Assembly: GCF_003986955.1 (NCBI RefSeq)
Contig: NZ_PIPN01000004.1
Coordinates: 62,001 to 126,000, forward strand
Reading direction: 5' to 3'
DNA length: 64,000 bases
Source of the DNA: Aliidiomarina sedimenti
GTDB lineage: Bacteria > Pseudomonadota > Gammaproteobacteria > Enterobacterales > Alteromonadaceae
Shown here one piece after another: positions 8,565-18,787 of this stretch. The notes below the pieces were generated by a model. It saw only the letters and a program-made list of their open reading frames with translations. It made no database searches and was not told the DNA's origin. Within the stretch, counting starts at the first letter, position 1. Each line of letters starts with the position of its first letter. Made by a program: the position numbers and the translations under genes.

Positions 8565-9216
8565 TCAGCCAGAGCGCCGCCAGAGCCAGTACACCGGTGC
8601 CAAGGGCGACTAACCATTCACGCCTGGACGCAGCGGTGGCCAGTTGGGTCAGTTGTGCGCCAAAAACAGTGACGGCAATCAGCCCGGGTACGATGCCGAT
8701 AGCGGAGCCCAGCATGTAGCGCATAAATGGCATCTTGACTGCACCTGCGAGCAGGTTCGTCAGGGTAAACGGCGCGATCGGCAACAGGTTAATGATAATC
8801 ATGGTGCGCACACTGCGCTGACTCATGTAGCTTGACGCCCGCTTGATTAAGCGGCCTTGCAGCCGGCGTAACGGTGCCTCGCCGACGGCGAGACCGACCC
8901 AGTAACACAGCGCAGATGAACTGAGCGTGCCCAGGCTGGCGAACACAGAGCCCCAGAACGGGCCGAACAGCGCTCCCGTCACCACCACCAGAATGGTCAG
9001 CGGGAAGAACAGTTGCAGCAATACCACATAGAGTGCAGTCAGATAAAGACCAATTAACCAATAGGGTTGCTGCTGCCACTGACTTAACCAGTCAGTAAGC
9101 TGCGCCTGATCCATCCAGCCATGGTCAATAGCCCAGCGCCAAAGCATGCTAAGTGCAACAATTGTCAGTAATGCCAGCAAAATTTTGTACAATGACTGAC
9201 GCTTAGCCCCTTGCAT
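8506..9216 (-). CDS. TVP38/TMEM64 (DedA-superfamily) inner-membrane protein
   Basis: 236 residues from ATG 9216, which has an AGGA site 9 nt upstream; the open frame runs 25 codons further but adds a Cys-rich non-conserved stretch. Several membrane segments are visible, with the family core LFFPLTILVVVTGALFGP, then GTLSSSALCYWVG and NLLPIAPFTLTNLLAGA. The family is thought to take part in lipid handling or transport across the membrane; no substrate is assigned here. Its C-terminal codons are antisense to the end of the glycosyltransferase gene. Confidence 0.85.
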   Translation of the reverse strand: MQGAKRQSLYKILLALLTIVALSMLWRWAIDHGWMDQAQLTDWLSQWQQQPYWLIGLYLTALYVVLLQLFFPLTILVVVTGALFGPFWGSVFASLGTLSSSALCYWVGLAVGEAPLRRLQGRLIKRASSYMSQRSVRTMIIINLLPIAPFTLTNLLAGAVKMPFMRYMLGSAIGIVPGLIAVTVFGAQLTQLATAASRREWLVALGTGVLALAALWLINFYVRQRRAPPSPQHKTD

Positions 9217-9321
9217 AGACTGCTTTCCTGTTTTTATCCTGATCATGCAACAGCATAGCAAAGTGCACGCATCGCAGGAACGCGATAGCATGGATTCCTG
9301 TAGTTAACTGAGGATTACGTT

Positions 9322-11529
9322 GTGACCATTATCCGGATAGCGTTGCCGGTTCCCATGATGCGTTTATTTGATTATCAGATAGATAGCGCATTGCTGGCGG
9401 GCGTAAAGCCCGGGGCGCGGGTTAAAGTGCCATTTGCTTCACGCCAGTTAATTGGTTTCGTTGTTGCACTCGACGTAACGCCGGATATCGCGGTGGAAAA
9501 ATTAAAGGCTGTGACTGCAGTTCTGGAGCAGGAAAGCCTGTTTCCGGCCGCTATGTGGAAACTGCTCCAGTTTGCCGCCAGTTATTATCATCACCCTTTA
9601 GGCGAAGTTCTGACCCACGCAGCACCCGCGGCTTTGCGCCAGGGCGAGGCCGCAAGCTATCAGACAGTACGACGTTTTCGCCTCAGCCATGAAGGTGAAC
9701 AGGTCAGTCTGGATGACTTCAAACGAGCCGCGCAACAACAACGGCTACTCGCCGCCCTGCGTGAGAAACCGTTAAGCGCGACTGATATCCGTCGCCAGGA
9801 CTTCAGCGCATCAGCCCTTAAAGCATTACAAAACAAAGGGTTGATAGTGGCGGAAGAGCACGCCCCTGACTTAACCGGCTGGCGCTTCGCTGCTGGAGAG
9901 GACGCGCTCACGCTGAACCAGGAACAGGCGGTGGCGGTGGCTGCGCTGACACAAAGTATTTCCGCCCGGGAAGCTCATGTCTGGTTACTCGAAGGAGTAA
10001 CCGGTAGCGGGAAAACTGAGGTTTACCTGCAAGCGATGCAAAAGGTGCTTGAACGCGGCGAGCAGATCCTGGTGCTGGTGCCTGAAATTGGCCTGACTCC
10101 GCAAACGGTACGCCGCTTCGAACAGCGTTTTAACGTGCCGGTGGTAGCCCTGCATTCGGGCCTGACCGACAACGAGCGTTTGCAGGGCTGGTTGCAGGCC
10201 CGGGATAACGAAGCGGCGATTATTATTGGTACCCGCTCAGCAATTTTCACCCCGTGCAAAGCGCTGGGCATGATCATTCTGGATGAAGAGCATGATAGTT
10301 CGTTCAAGCAACAGGATGGCTTTCGCTACAATGCGCGTGATCTGGCGGTTAAGCGGGCCCACGATGCAAAGGTTAACCTGATCCTGGGCAGCGCCACGCC
10401 ATCGCTGGAAAGCCTGGCCAATGCGCTGGCGGGGAAATATCGTCATTTGCAACTGAAGCAGCGGGCGGGGAATGCGCAAATGGCGCGCCATGCCTTGATT
10501 GACCTTAAGCAGGAGCGTTTGCAGCATGGTTTGAGTGAAAGCCTGCTGGCGCGAATGGAGCAGCACCTTAAAGCAGGCAATCAGGTGCTGCTGTTTTTGA
10601 ACCGTCGCGGTTTTGCCAGCGCTTTACTGTGCCACGAATGCGGCTGGGTTGGTGAATGCGCGCGTTGCCAGCGCCCTTTTACCGTGCATCAACAGGCGCA
10701 TAAATTGCAATGTCACCATTGTGGCGCTGAGCGGGCCATTCCACGTCAGTGTCATAGCTGTGGAAGCCCTCAGCTGATTACTCAGGGGCTAGGCACGGAG
10801 CAGCTGGAGAGCGCATTGCAGGAGCGGCTGCCGGATTACCCGGTACTGCGGATTGACCGCGACAGCACGCGACGCAAAGGCCAGCTGGCAGCGCATCTGG
10901 ACGCGGCGGCCAGCGGTGAATACCCGATCCTGATTGGCACCCAAATGCTGGCCAAAGGGCACCATTTTCCCGATGTGACTCTGGTGGCCTTACTGGATGT
11001 CGATGGCGCCTTGTACAGCAATGACTTTCGCGCCGCTGAACGCCTCGGCCAGCTGTATACGCAGGTCGCGGGCCGAGCCGGACGAGCCAGTAAACCGGGT
11101 GTGGTGGTACTGCAAACCCATCATCCGGAACACCCTTTGGTGCAGGAGCTGGTTAATAACGGCTATCATGACTTTGCCCGTAGCGCCTTAAGCGAACGAC
11201 AGCTGGCGCTGCTTCCGCCCGCCGCGAGTATGGCGCTGATCCGGGCTGAAGCGACGCAGGAAATGGACGCGCAGAATCTGTTGCAAGCTATGTCGCAGGT
11301 TTTGCAGGCGGCCATGCAGCAGAAAACTCCGCAGGTCCATGTACTGGGGCCGATGCCTGCGCCGATGCCGCGCCGTGCCGGACGTTTTCGCTACCAGTTG
11401 CTACTGCATGCCGCGCAGCGAAAAGATCTGCATGCGTTATTGCAGCAGGCGCGTGGTACTCTGGAAACATTACCGCAAACACGCAAAGCGCGCTGGTCAC
11501 TGGATATTGACCCCCAGGACTTTACCTAA
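9322..11529 (+). CDS. priA: Primosomal protein N' (replication restart helicase PriA)
   Basis: Superfamily 2 DNA helicase that recognises stalled forks and D-loops and reloads DnaB. 735 residues from a GTG start (9322) preceded by GAGGA. Visible parts are the N-terminal 3'-end-binding domain, Walker A GVTGSGKTE near residue 225, the DEEHD box near 320, eight zinc-binding cysteines between about 437 and 482 (CHEC, CARC, CHHC, CHSC), and the GTQMLAKGHHFPDV and GRAGRA helicase motifs. Monocistronic, with its own promoter region and a downstream hairpin. Confidence 0.97.
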   Translation: MTIIRIALPVPMMRLFDYQIDSALLAGVKPGARVKVPFASRQLIGFVVALDVTPDIAVEKLKAVTAVLEQESLFPAAMWKLLQFAASYYHHPLGEVLTHAAPAALRQGEAASYQTVRRFRLSHEGEQVSLDDFKRAAQQQRLLAALREKPLSATDIRRQDFSASALKALQNKGLIVAEEHAPDLTGWRFAAGEDALTLNQEQAVAVAALTQSISAREAHVWLLEGVTGSGKTEVYLQAMQKVLERGEQILVLVPEIGLTPQTVRRFEQRFNVPVVALHSGLTDNERLQGWLQARDNEAAIIIGTRSAIFTPCKALGMIILDEEHDSSFKQQDGFRYNARDLAVKRAHDAKVNLILGSATPSLESLANALAGKYRHLQLKQRAGNAQMARHALIDLKQERLQHGLSESLLARMEQHLKAGNQVLLFLNRRGFASALLCHECGWVGECARCQRPFTVHQQAHKLQCHHCGAERAIPRQCHSCGSPQLITQGLGTEQLESALQERLPDYPVLRIDRDSTRRKGQLAAHLDAAASGEYPILIGTQMLAKGHHFPDVTLVALLDVDGALYSNDFRAAERLGQLYTQVAGRAGRASKPGVVVLQTHHPEHPLVQELVNNGYHDFARSALSERQLALLPPAASMALIRAEATQEMDAQNLLQAMSQVLQAAMQQKTPQVHVLGPMPAPMPRRAGRFRYQLLLHAAQRKDLHALLQQARGTLETLPQTRKARWSLDIDPQDFT

Positions 11530-11547
11530 AGCTGGCAAAGGTCACCT

Positions 11548-11583
11548 AAATCCGTGTGCTTAAACGGATTTGATAGCTTTTTT
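11548..11583 (+). terminator. Probable terminator after priA
   Basis: AAATCCGT (11548-11555) and ACGGATTT (11564-11571) form a perfect 8-bp stem with an 8-nt loop. A run of six T follows at 11578-11583 after a 6-nt gap, so efficiency may be modest. Confidence 0.55.
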
Positions 11584-11677
11584 ACGCCGCCGCAGGTTTT
11601 TTTTAAACAGCGTAGCGATTAAACTAGCGGCCGCTGATTTTTAATCGATTCTACTAATTTTAAGGTTGTAAGCTGCC

Positions 11678-13426
11678 ATGAAACAGCACATTGAAGCCCT
11701 CTTACAGGCTGCCGTTGAGACACTGAAAGATCAAGGCATGCTGGACGCTGACGTCACGCCCCGGATTCAGTTGGACAGGCCGCGTGACAAAAGTCATGGG
11801 GACTTCGCCTGTAATCTCGCCCTGACCCTGGCAAAACCTGCGAAAAAGAACCCGCGGGAGCTGGCCCAGGCGATTATTGACGCGCTGCCTGAAAACGACG
11901 TGCTGGCGCAATGTGATATTGCAGGCCCGGGCTTTATTAACTTTAAAATTAATCATCAACGAATTATCGACCAGTTAGAGAACGCCTGGCAGGACGAGCG
12001 TTTAGGCGTGGGCAGTGCCGGTACCCAGCAAACTATCGTGATTGACTATTCGTCACCAAACCTGGCGAAGGAAATGCACGTGGGCCATTTGCGCTCAACC
12101 ATTATTGGTGACGCTGTCTCGCGAACTCTGGAATTACAGGGGCACAACGTTATCCGACAGAACCACGTCGGTGACTGGGGCACCCAGTTCGGCATGTTAC
12201 TGGCGCATATGGAAGACGTGCAGAGTGAGTCCAATGACGTGGCGCTGCAGCTGTCAGATCTGGAAACTTTTTACAAAGCATCGAAGAAGCGCTTTGACGC
12301 GGAGCCTGAATTCGCTGACCGTGCCCGCGCCTTGGTGGTTAAATTGCAGGGTGGGGATGACTATTGCCTGAGCCTGTGGCGGCAGTTTATCGATATTTCG
12401 CTTACCCATTGCCAGCAGGTCTATGACCGGCTGGGCGTGAAGCTGACGCGCGATGATGTGATGGCAGAAAGTGCCTATAACGATCAGCTCCACAATATCG
12501 TTGAGGTGCTGCGTGAGAAAGGGCTGCTGGTCGAAGACCAGGGCGCTCAGTGCGTCTTTATGGATGAATTTAAGGGCAAAGAAGACGAGCCGCTGCCAGT
12601 GATTGTGCAGAAAAAAGATGGTGGCTTCCTCTATGCGACCACGGATCTGGCCGCGGTGCGTTACCGTGCTCAGACCTTAAAGGCGGATCGCGCCATTTAT
12701 GTGGTCGACGCGCGCCAGTCGCTGCACTTTAACCAAATTTTTACCTTGTCGCGCAAAGCCGGTTTGGCCAGCGACAGTTTGCAGCTCGAGCACATGGGCT
12801 TTGGGATGGTAATGGGCAAGGACGGGCGCCCGTTCAAAAGCCGTGACGGTGGTGTCACCAAGCTGTCAGATTTACTGACCGAAGCAGAGCGTCGCGCGCA
12901 GGTACTGATTGCAGCGAAAGGCACTGACCTCAGTGAAAGCGAGCAGGCTGAGGTGGCTTCGGTGGTGGGTATTGCCGCCGTTAAATATGCCGATCTGTCG
13001 AAAAACCGGACCAGCGACTACGTCTTCGACTGGGACACCATGATCAGTTTCGAAGGAAACACAGCGCCCTACCTTTTATACGCATTTACCCGGGTCAGCA
13101 GTATCTTCCACAAAGCCGGTATGCAACTGAATGATGTGAATGGTGCGATTATTCTGGCGGCCGAGCAGGACACTGCACTAGCTAACAAGCTGGCGCAGTT
13201 CCCGGAAATTATTGCCAGTGTTGCTAACAAAGGCATGCCGCATTTCCTGTGTGGCTATCTGTTTGAACTGGCTGGTGCTTTTTCGTCGTTTTATGAAGCC
13301 TGCCCGATTCTGAGTAACGAAGACGAAGCGCTTAAGGCGAGCCGCCTTAAGCTGGCTGCGTTAACCGCACGAACCTTGCAACAAGGCCTGCAGTTACTCG
13401 GCATTCCAACCTTGAAACGGATGTAA
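11678..13426 (+). CDS. argS: Arginyl-tRNA synthetase
   Basis: Class I synthetase charging tRNA-Arg. 582 residues, about the usual length. The N-terminal additional domain precedes the catalytic core [17 protein letters not shown] (HVGH is the HIGH signature, near residue 134). The KMSKS-equivalent region reads [13 protein letters not shown], as in other bacterial ArgRS that lack the canonical lysine. The C-terminus LGIPTLKRM matches the family's tRNA-binding domain end. The next gene starts 4 bp after the stop, so argS and the FtsN-like gene are cotranscribed. Confidence 0.97.
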   Translation: MKQHIEALLQAAVETLKDQGMLDADVTPRIQLDRPRDKSHGDFACNLALTLAKPAKKNPRELAQAIIDALPENDVLAQCDIAGPGFINFKINHQRIIDQLENAWQDERLGVGSAGTQQTIVIDYSSPNLAKEMHVGHLRSTIIGDAVSRTLELQGHNVIRQNHVGDWGTQFGMLLAHMEDVQSESNDVALQLSDLETFYKASKKRFDAEPEFADRARALVVKLQGGDDYCLSLWRQFIDISLTHCQQVYDRLGVKLTRDDVMAESAYNDQLHNIVEVLREKGLLVEDQGAQCVFMDEFKGKEDEPLPVIVQKKDGGFLYATTDLAAVRYRAQTLKADRAIYVVDARQSLHFNQIFTLSRKAGLASDSLQLEHMGFGMVMGKDGRPFKSRDGGVTKLSDLLTEAERRAQVLIAAKGTDLSESEQAEVASVVGIAAVKYADLSKNRTSDYVFDWDTMISFEGNTAPYLLYAFTRVSSIFHKAGMQLNDVNGAIILAAEQDTALANKLAQFPEIIASVANKGMPHFLCGYLFELAGAFSSFYEACPILSNEDEALKASRLKLAALTARTLQQGLQLLGIPTLKRM

Positions 13427-13430
13427 TCAG

Positions 13431-14060
13431 GTGGCTATCGACTACGCCGATAAAAAGCCCAAGGGCAAGCCAAAAGGCAAAAAGCCGGGGCGCAAACCTG
13501 CCTCGCGCGGGTCTAGCAAAGCGCGTCAGGCGCAGTTAGCACGTGCCCGGCAGCGCCGCACTCTGGTTGCTCTGCTGCTTTTTATAGCGGCTTTTATCGC
13601 GTTTCTACTCTGGCTCCGCAGTAGCGGCGAGCCAAGCGGGCCGGATGCGCCATTCCTGCTGCAGGAAGAGCAGGAAAGTAGTGAGGTCGAAGCCGTTGAG
13701 GTGCCTGCACAAAGCACTCTGGAAGACTTACCCCAGGCGCCACAGGAACGCTGGCGTTACATTGAAGAGCTTGAGAACCATGAAGTTGAAGTGATTGTGC
13801 CAGAGCGTGCAGAATCGGCGCGGCGTTTAATGCAGTGCGGCTCCTTCCGGCGCGAAAACGATGCGCAGACTCTGCGTGCAAGCATTGCTATGAACGGTTT
13901 TGAGTCTCAGGTCAGACGCACCGAAAGTGCAGAGCATGGGATCTGGTTCCGGGTTATTCTGGGGCCATTTGAGAACTTACGCTCCGCTCAGTCGGTCAAT
14001 AACCAGCTTCGTCGTGGTGGCATTCATGGCTGCCAGATCTGGTTGTGGAACCTCGATTAA
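13431..14060 (+). CDS. ftsN: FtsN-like SPOR-domain cell-division protein
   Basis: 209 residues from GTG 13431. A cytoplasmic tail rich in Lys, Arg and Gly is followed by one TM segment (about residues 46-63), an acidic low-complexity periplasmic linker and a C-terminal SPOR domain (about 133-207: LMQCGSFRRENDAQTLRASI through GCQIWLWNLD). SPOR domains bind denuded septal glycan, and FtsN triggers septal peptidoglycan synthesis. Position between argS and hslV is a recurrent gammaproteobacterial order and supports FtsN over other SPOR proteins. It is shorter than E. coli FtsN (319 residues), mainly in the linker. Confidence 0.82.
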   Translation: MAIDYADKKPKGKPKGKKPGRKPASRGSSKARQAQLARARQRRTLVALLLFIAAFIAFLLWLRSSGEPSGPDAPFLLQEEQESSEVEAVEVPAQSTLEDLPQAPQERWRYIEELENHEVEVIVPERAESARRLMQCGSFRRENDAQTLRASIAMNGFESQVRRTESAEHGIWFRVILGPFENLRSAQSVNNQLRRGGIHGCQIWLWNLD

Positions 14061-14128
14061 CACGCTGCCATTGATTTTTCTGCCGGTCGTCCTCATCTTT
14101 TAATCAATGTGAAGAGAGAGGACGGATT

Positions 14129-14680
14129 ATGACAACGATAGTTTCAGTACGCCGCGGCGACAAAGTTGCGATTGGCGGCGACGGCCAGGTTTCCCTCGGT
14201 AATACCGTAATGAAAGGCAACGCACGCAAGGTGCGTCGTCTGTACAACGACCAGGTATTGGCCGGCTTTGCCGGTGGTACCGCCGATGCTTTCACCCTGT
14301 TTGAGCGTTTCGAGGCCAAACTGGAAATGTATCAGGGCCATTTAACCCGCGCTGCGGTTGAGCTGGCTAAAGAATGGCGAACGGACCGAGCGCTGCGCAA
14401 GTTAGAAGCATTGCTGGCAGTCGCCGATAAAACCACTTCATTAATTATCACCGGTAACGGCGACGTGGTTCAGCCTGAGGACGATTTGATTGCCATCGGT
14501 TCCGGTGGTCCCTATGCCCAGGCATCTGCCCGTGCACTGCTTGAAAACACCGAGTTAGCCGCGCCGGAGATTGTGCAGAAGGCCTTAACCATTGCCGGCG
14601 ACATTTGTGTCTATACTAACCGATTCCAGACCATTGAAGTTCTTGATGCCGAGCCTGCTAAGAACGATCCCACGGCCTAG
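14129..14680 (+). CDS. hslV: ATP-dependent protease peptidase subunit HslV (ClpQ)
   Basis: Threonine peptidase forming the double-hexameric core of HslUV. 183 residues. After Met removal the nucleophile is Thr2 of TTIVSVRRG, which fixes the start at 14129; a GAGAGGA site is upstream. [22 protein letters not shown] and [19 protein letters not shown] are near-identical to E. coli. The 3' end is followed after 23 bp by hslU. The 68-bp leader contains an 8-bp inverted repeat (14069-14076 / 14102-14109), but I could not recognise a convincing sigma-32 promoter. Confidence 0.97.
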   Translation: MTTIVSVRRGDKVAIGGDGQVSLGNTVMKGNARKVRRLYNDQVLAGFAGGTADAFTLFERFEAKLEMYQGHLTRAAVELAKEWRTDRALRKLEALLAVADKTTSLIITGNGDVVQPEDDLIAIGSGGPYAQASARALLENTELAAPEIVQKALTIAGDICVYTNRFQTIEVLDAEPAKNDPTA

Positions 14681-14703
14681 CCCCACTTGAAGGAGTAGTT
14701 TTG

Positions 14704-16047
14704 ATGTCGAATATGACACCCCGTGAAATAGTTGATGAACTGAACCGATTTATTATTGGCCAGGACGATGCCAAGCGCGCCGTGTCGGTGGCGTTGCGTA
14801 ATCGCTGGCGCCGGATGCAGCTGGGCGAGGATTTGCGTCAGGAAGTCACGCCGAAGAATATTCTGATGATCGGTCCGACCGGTGTGGGTAAAACGGAAAT
14901 CGCGCGACGCCTGGCGAAACTTGCCAACGCCCCCTTTATTAAGGTTGAAGCGACCAAGTTTACCGAAGTGGGTTATGTCGGTAAGGAAATAGACTCGATT
15001 ATTCGTGATCTAACCGACACTGCGATTAAACAGGTGCGAGAGCAGGAAATGGGCCGTGTTCGTCATCGTGCAGAAGACGCTGCCGAAGAGCGCATTCTCG
15101 ATGCGCTGTTACCCAAAGCACGGCAGAATACCTGGGGCGAAGACGAGGAAGAAGCGCCGAAGGAAGACACTGGTACCCGCCAGGCGTTCCGCAAGAAGTT
15201 GCGTGAAGGTCAGCTCGACGATAAAGAAATCGAAATCGATTTAGCCATGCCGCAGATGGGGGTCGAGATTATGGCCCCTCCGGGGATGGAAGAAATGACC
15301 TCCCAGTTGCAGAATATGTTCCAGAACATGTCCGGCGGCAAGACCAAGAAGCGCAAAGTTAAGATTAAAGATGCCTTTAAACAGCTGGTCGAAGAAGAGG
15401 CCGCCAAAATGGTCAATCCGGAAGAGCTGAAAGAAAAGGCAATTGAGTCAGTCGAGCAGAACGGTATCGTCTTTCTCGATGAGGTGGATAAGATTTGTAA
15501 GCGTGGGGACAGCGGTAGTGGGCCGGATGTATCCCGTGAAGGCGTCCAGCGCGACTTATTACCCCTGGTCGAAGGCACCACGGTCAACACCAAACACGGC
15601 ATGGTAAAAACGGATCATATTTTGTTTATTGCTTCCGGTGCGTTCCAGATGTCGAAACCTTCGGATCTGATCCCTGAATTGCAGGGCCGTTTACCTATCC
15701 GGGTTGAGTTAAAAGCGCTGACCACGGGTGACTTTGTACGCATTCTGACAGAGCCAAGAGCATCACTGACGATGCAGTATCAGGCCTTGATGCAAACTGA
15801 AGGGGTGTCGATTGAATTTACTCCGGATGGTATCGAGCGAATTGCTCAGATCGCCTGGCAGGTTAACGAGAAAACCGAGAATATTGGGGCCCGACGTCTG
15901 CATACGGTGCTCGAGCACCTGATGGAAGAGGTCTCCTTTAAGGCCAGCGAAATGAGTGGCGAGAAAGTGGTTATTGATACTGACTACGTTAATAAGTCGC
16001 TTGATGAGCTTGCTGATAACGAAGATCTGAGTCGCTTTATCCTCTAA
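14704..16047 (+). CDS. hslU: ATP-dependent protease ATPase subunit HslU (ClpY)
   Basis: AAA+ unfoldase that feeds substrates into HslV. 447 residues from ATG 14704; a TTG in frame 3 nt upstream is possible, but AGGAG at 14691-14695 is 8 nt from the ATG and the start matches E. coli MSEMTPREIV. Walker [10 protein letters not shown] is near residue 59, Walker [10 protein letters not shown] near 255, and the pore motif is GYVG. The intermediate (I) domain lies between about 110 and 240. The terminator that follows is embedded in the 3' end of the convergent GGDEF-EAL gene. Confidence 0.97.
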   Translation: MSNMTPREIVDELNRFIIGQDDAKRAVSVALRNRWRRMQLGEDLRQEVTPKNILMIGPTGVGKTEIARRLAKLANAPFIKVEATKFTEVGYVGKEIDSIIRDLTDTAIKQVREQEMGRVRHRAEDAAEERILDALLPKARQNTWGEDEEEAPKEDTGTRQAFRKKLREGQLDDKEIEIDLAMPQMGVEIMAPPGMEEMTSQLQNMFQNMSGGKTKKRKVKIKDAFKQLVEEEAAKMVNPEELKEKAIESVEQNGIVFLDEVDKICKRGDSGSGPDVSREGVQRDLLPLVEGTTVNTKHGMVKTDHILFIASGAFQMSKPSDLIPELQGRLPIRVELKALTTGDFVRILTEPRASLTMQYQALMQTEGVSIEFTPDGIERIAQIAWQVNEKTENIGARRLHTVLEHLMEEVSFKASEMSGEKVVIDTDYVNKSLDELADNEDLSRFIL

Positions 16048-16069
16048 TTTACGAGGGTGGGCAGACTTT

Positions 16070-18133
16070 CTAAATGGCGCCGGTGGGCGCCATTTTTTCG
16101 TTAGCGGACTGAGTTTTCCAATGCGACTGGAGCATTTCCAGCGCCATTTTTAAGTTGATAGGTGGGCTCAAATGGTAGCCCTGCATTTGGTCGCATTGCA
16201 TCTGGCTAAGCAATTCGAGTTGCGCTGCGCTTTCCACGCCTTCGGCCACAACCCGCTTCTTTAAACCATGACTGAGTTCGATCAGGGTTCTGACAATATT
16301 GCCACCCGAGTCCTGGTGCTCACCAAGTAATTCGTTAATGAAACTGCGGTCAATTTTTATCTTGTCGACCGGTAAGCGGCGCAGATAAGCAAGTGATGAA
16401 TAACCGGTGCCGAAGTCGTCGATGGAAACCCTGATCCCTAGTTCCTGCAATTGCTGCAACACGTTGAGCCCGGCCTGAAGGTCGGTCATGGCGACGTTTT
16501 CAGTAATTTCCAGTTCAATATCGCTGTAATTCAGCTGGTAACGACGAAACAGGGATTTGAGTTTAATTACCAGCTCAGGGTTCTGAAAATGGCGAGCACT
16601 GATATTCACCGCCACCGGCAATACCTCATTGCCCAGGGCCCGCCACCGCGAGAGTAGCTGCGCGCAGTGTTCTAAAACCCAGTCATCGAGCCGGGTGGCC
16701 AGGCCCAGCTCTTCAATAAAGGGTAAAAACTGGCTCGGAGCGATGAGGCCACGCTGCGGATGCTGCCAGCGAACCAGCGCTTCGAAACTGGATAACAGGC
16801 TGCCGCTGTTGTTGAAAAGCGGCTGCAGATGCAAGGTGAATTCGTTGTTGGCGAACGCCTGCTTCAGTTCCGGCTCAATATCAATCAGACGGATGTAGCT
16901 GTCATCCATGCCGCGGCGGTAAAAAACCACGGGTTTGGTATCGCTTTGTTTGGACTGGGCCAGTGCCATATTGGCCTTGCTTAGCAGAGTATCAGCATGC
17001 ACCCCGTTTTGCGGATAACGTGCAATACCGACACCACAACTTAAAGTGACTGCGCGTTTGTCGATCTGCATGGGCGCCTGAACGTGGCGCTGAATTTGTG
17101 CGCCAAGTCCTTCAATCAGGCTGCGTCGCTTAAGGTGGTCGAAGAGGATCACAAACACATCCCCGCTCATCCGGGCGATGGCAAGAGGCCGCGGGGTAAT
17201 GCCCTGCAGGCGTTGACTCACTTCGATCAGAGCACGGTCGCCGCCGCGGATACCGAGCGTATCGTTAATGGCTTTAAAGCGGTTAATACCGACCAGGAAG
17301 ATACTTAAATGACGACCATTGCTGCGACTGGCATCAATGAAAGACGGCATTTTACTCATTAGTTCTTCGCGATTTTCGATGCCGGTCAGTGCGTCGTGGG
17401 TGTTGAGGTATTCGGCCTGCTGTAAGGCCGAGAGTGTGCGCGTTCGTTCAGCTTCGAGTAGCCAGATAATGATACCCACTGCAGCAGCAGCGATGCAGGC
17501 CAGATTGAAAACCCCCTGCAATGCCCAGAGCGCACTACTGATACTGAAGTCGGCGCTGAACAGACTGATTTGAACCAGCGTCAGGTTTTTAACCCCAATT
17601 AGAGCAAAGGCGGCGGCAATCAGTCGAGGTCCTATTGACGCCGGGCCCTGGGTATATATCAGCATGCCAATGCTCAGCAATGACACACCACTGACTAAGA
17701 ACATCATGGTGTCACGAAGAAACCACATCCACGTAGTCTCTGCGCTGAACGCCGCTGGCAGCATGAGCAGCCCGGCAAGGAGAATGCTGGTGAGGTAGAA
17801 ATAACGGCGTTTGCGTGTCGCCGGTGGACGTTCGTGAACGATGTCAAAGACCCCAATAGCCAATAAACTTAAGGCCACATAGAGTGACGCCAGTTGGGCG
17901 AGGATAAAATAAGGGGTGAGTGCGGCGGCAATGTCAGCATTGCCCAGCGCACCCATGCGCACCAGGGCAAAACAGGTACTGGCACTGTAGTAGAACGAGG
18001 CATAGGACCAGAACCGCAGGTAGCTGCGGTGGTAGTGCCTGTAATAGTGACGCAACAACAGACCAAAGCCAAGCAGCAAAAGCGCTTGGGCCGAGTAACT
18101 GACAGTTGCCATAGCCAGGTTCTGAAACATCAT
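16070..18133 (-). CDS. Seven-TM GGDEF-EAL protein, probable c-di-GMP phosphodiesterase
   Basis: 687 residues. Seven hydrophobic segments occupy roughly residues 8-245, followed by a GGDEF domain (about 250-410) and an EAL domain (about 425-675). The cyclase signature is degenerate: SGDVF replaces GGDEF near residue 325, so cyclase activity is unlikely. The EAL domain keeps FEALVRW, NISARHF, LEITEN, DDFGTGYSSL, KIDRSFI, AEGVES and QGYHLS, that is, all expected metal-binding and catalytic residues, so it is probably an active phosphodiesterase. The N-terminal membrane domain could be a sensor; its ligand is unknown. The last eight codons contain the hslU terminator hairpin. Confidence 0.85.
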   Translation of the reverse strand: MMFQNLAMATVSYSAQALLLLGFGLLLRHYYRHYHRSYLRFWSYASFYYSASTCFALVRMGALGNADIAAALTPYFILAQLASLYVALSLLAIGVFDIVHERPPATRKRRYFYLTSILLAGLLMLPAAFSAETTWMWFLRDTMMFLVSGVSLLSIGMLIYTQGPASIGPRLIAAAFALIGVKNLTLVQISLFSADFSISSALWALQGVFNLACIAAAAVGIIIWLLEAERTRTLSALQQAEYLNTHDALTGIENREELMSKMPSFIDASRSNGRHLSIFLVGINRFKAINDTLGIRGGDRALIEVSQRLQGITPRPLAIARMSGDVFVILFDHLKRRSLIEGLGAQIQRHVQAPMQIDKRAVTLSCGVGIARYPQNGVHADTLLSKANMALAQSKQSDTKPVVFYRRGMDDSYIRLIDIEPELKQAFANNEFTLHLQPLFNNSGSLLSSFEALVRWQHPQRGLIAPSQFLPFIEELGLATRLDDWVLEHCAQLLSRWRALGNEVLPVAVNISARHFQNPELVIKLKSLFRRYQLNYSDIELEITENVAMTDLQAGLNVLQQLQELGIRVSIDDFGTGYSSLAYLRRLPVDKIKIDRSFINELLGEHQDSGGNIVRTLIELSHGLKKRVVAEGVESAAQLELLSQMQCDQMQGYHLSPPINLKMALEMLQSHWKTQSANEKMAPTGAI
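16072..16098. terminator. hslU rho-independent terminator, inside the convergent gene
   Basis: AAATGGCGCC (16072-16081) and GGCGCCATTT (16086-16095) form a perfect 10-bp stem with a GGTG loop, followed by a T-run ending at 16098. On the minus strand the same bases encode the last residues (MAPTGAI and stop) of the GGDEF-EAL protein. Confidence 0.88.
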
Positions 18134-18290
18134 AGAGTCTTTGGTTGTTATTTTTTTGTATACCCCGACTGTACAGAGGTTTCGCCAGTAAAATCAACCA
18201 ACATCTTTAATTCGGTGGATGGGTTTATATCTGCTTCCTATAGGGTTTATACTGAGGGCCTTCCTCCTTGTGCATTAGGTAGCCATTACT

Positions 18291-18776
18291 ATGGAATACA
18301 ATACTTCAGAACTTTGTGACTTATACGCTGACGCAGTCGATGTAGTTGAACCCATGTTTGTTAACTATGGTGGTCGCTCTTCGTTTGGCGGGCAAATCGT
18401 CACCATTAAGTGTTATGAAGATAAAGGGCTTATCGAATCCACGTTACAGGAAAACGGCCTCGGTAAAGTGCTTTTGGTTGATGGCGGTGGTTCGCTGCGG
18501 CGTGCGCTGATTGATATCGGCATCGCTGAACTGGCACTGGAGAACGACTGGGAAGGTATTATTTGTTATGGCTGTGTACGCGACGTAGATGCTATTGAAG
18601 ATCTTGATATTGGCGTCCAGGCAATTGCCTCAATTCCGGTGGGGGCCCCGGCAGAGGGAACAGGAGAAAGCGACCTTCCGGTTAACTTTGGTGGTGTAAC
18701 TTTTTTACCGGACGATCACATCTACGCCGACACCACAGGGGTTATTTTGTCTCCTGAGCCACTCGATCTCGAGTAA
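18291..18776 (+). CDS. rraA: Regulator of RNase E activity A
   Basis: Trimeric protein that binds the C-terminal scaffold of RNase E and lowers mRNA decay. 161 residues, identical in length to E. coli RraA. The sequence is collinear from [13 protein letters not shown] through GNPL-equivalent [13 protein letters not shown] and GCVRDVDAI. The protein retains the ring-like fold of class II aldolase relatives. Only 11 bp separate its stop from the hutG start, so the two are probably cotranscribed. Confidence 0.95.
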   Translation: MEYNTSELCDLYADAVDVVEPMFVNYGGRSSFGGQIVTIKCYEDKGLIESTLQENGLGKVLLVDGGGSLRRALIDIGIAELALENDWEGIICYGCVRDVDAIEDLDIGVQAIASIPVGAPAEGTGESDLPVNFGGVTFLPDDHIYADTTGVILSPEPLDLE

Positions 18777-18787
18777 TCGGGTGCGAC

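Noticed and set aside
14069-14109. CATTGATT/AATCAATG inverted repeat before hslV
   Set aside because: A 25-nt loop and a T-run in the wrong place make it a poor terminator, and no sigma-32 elements align with it.
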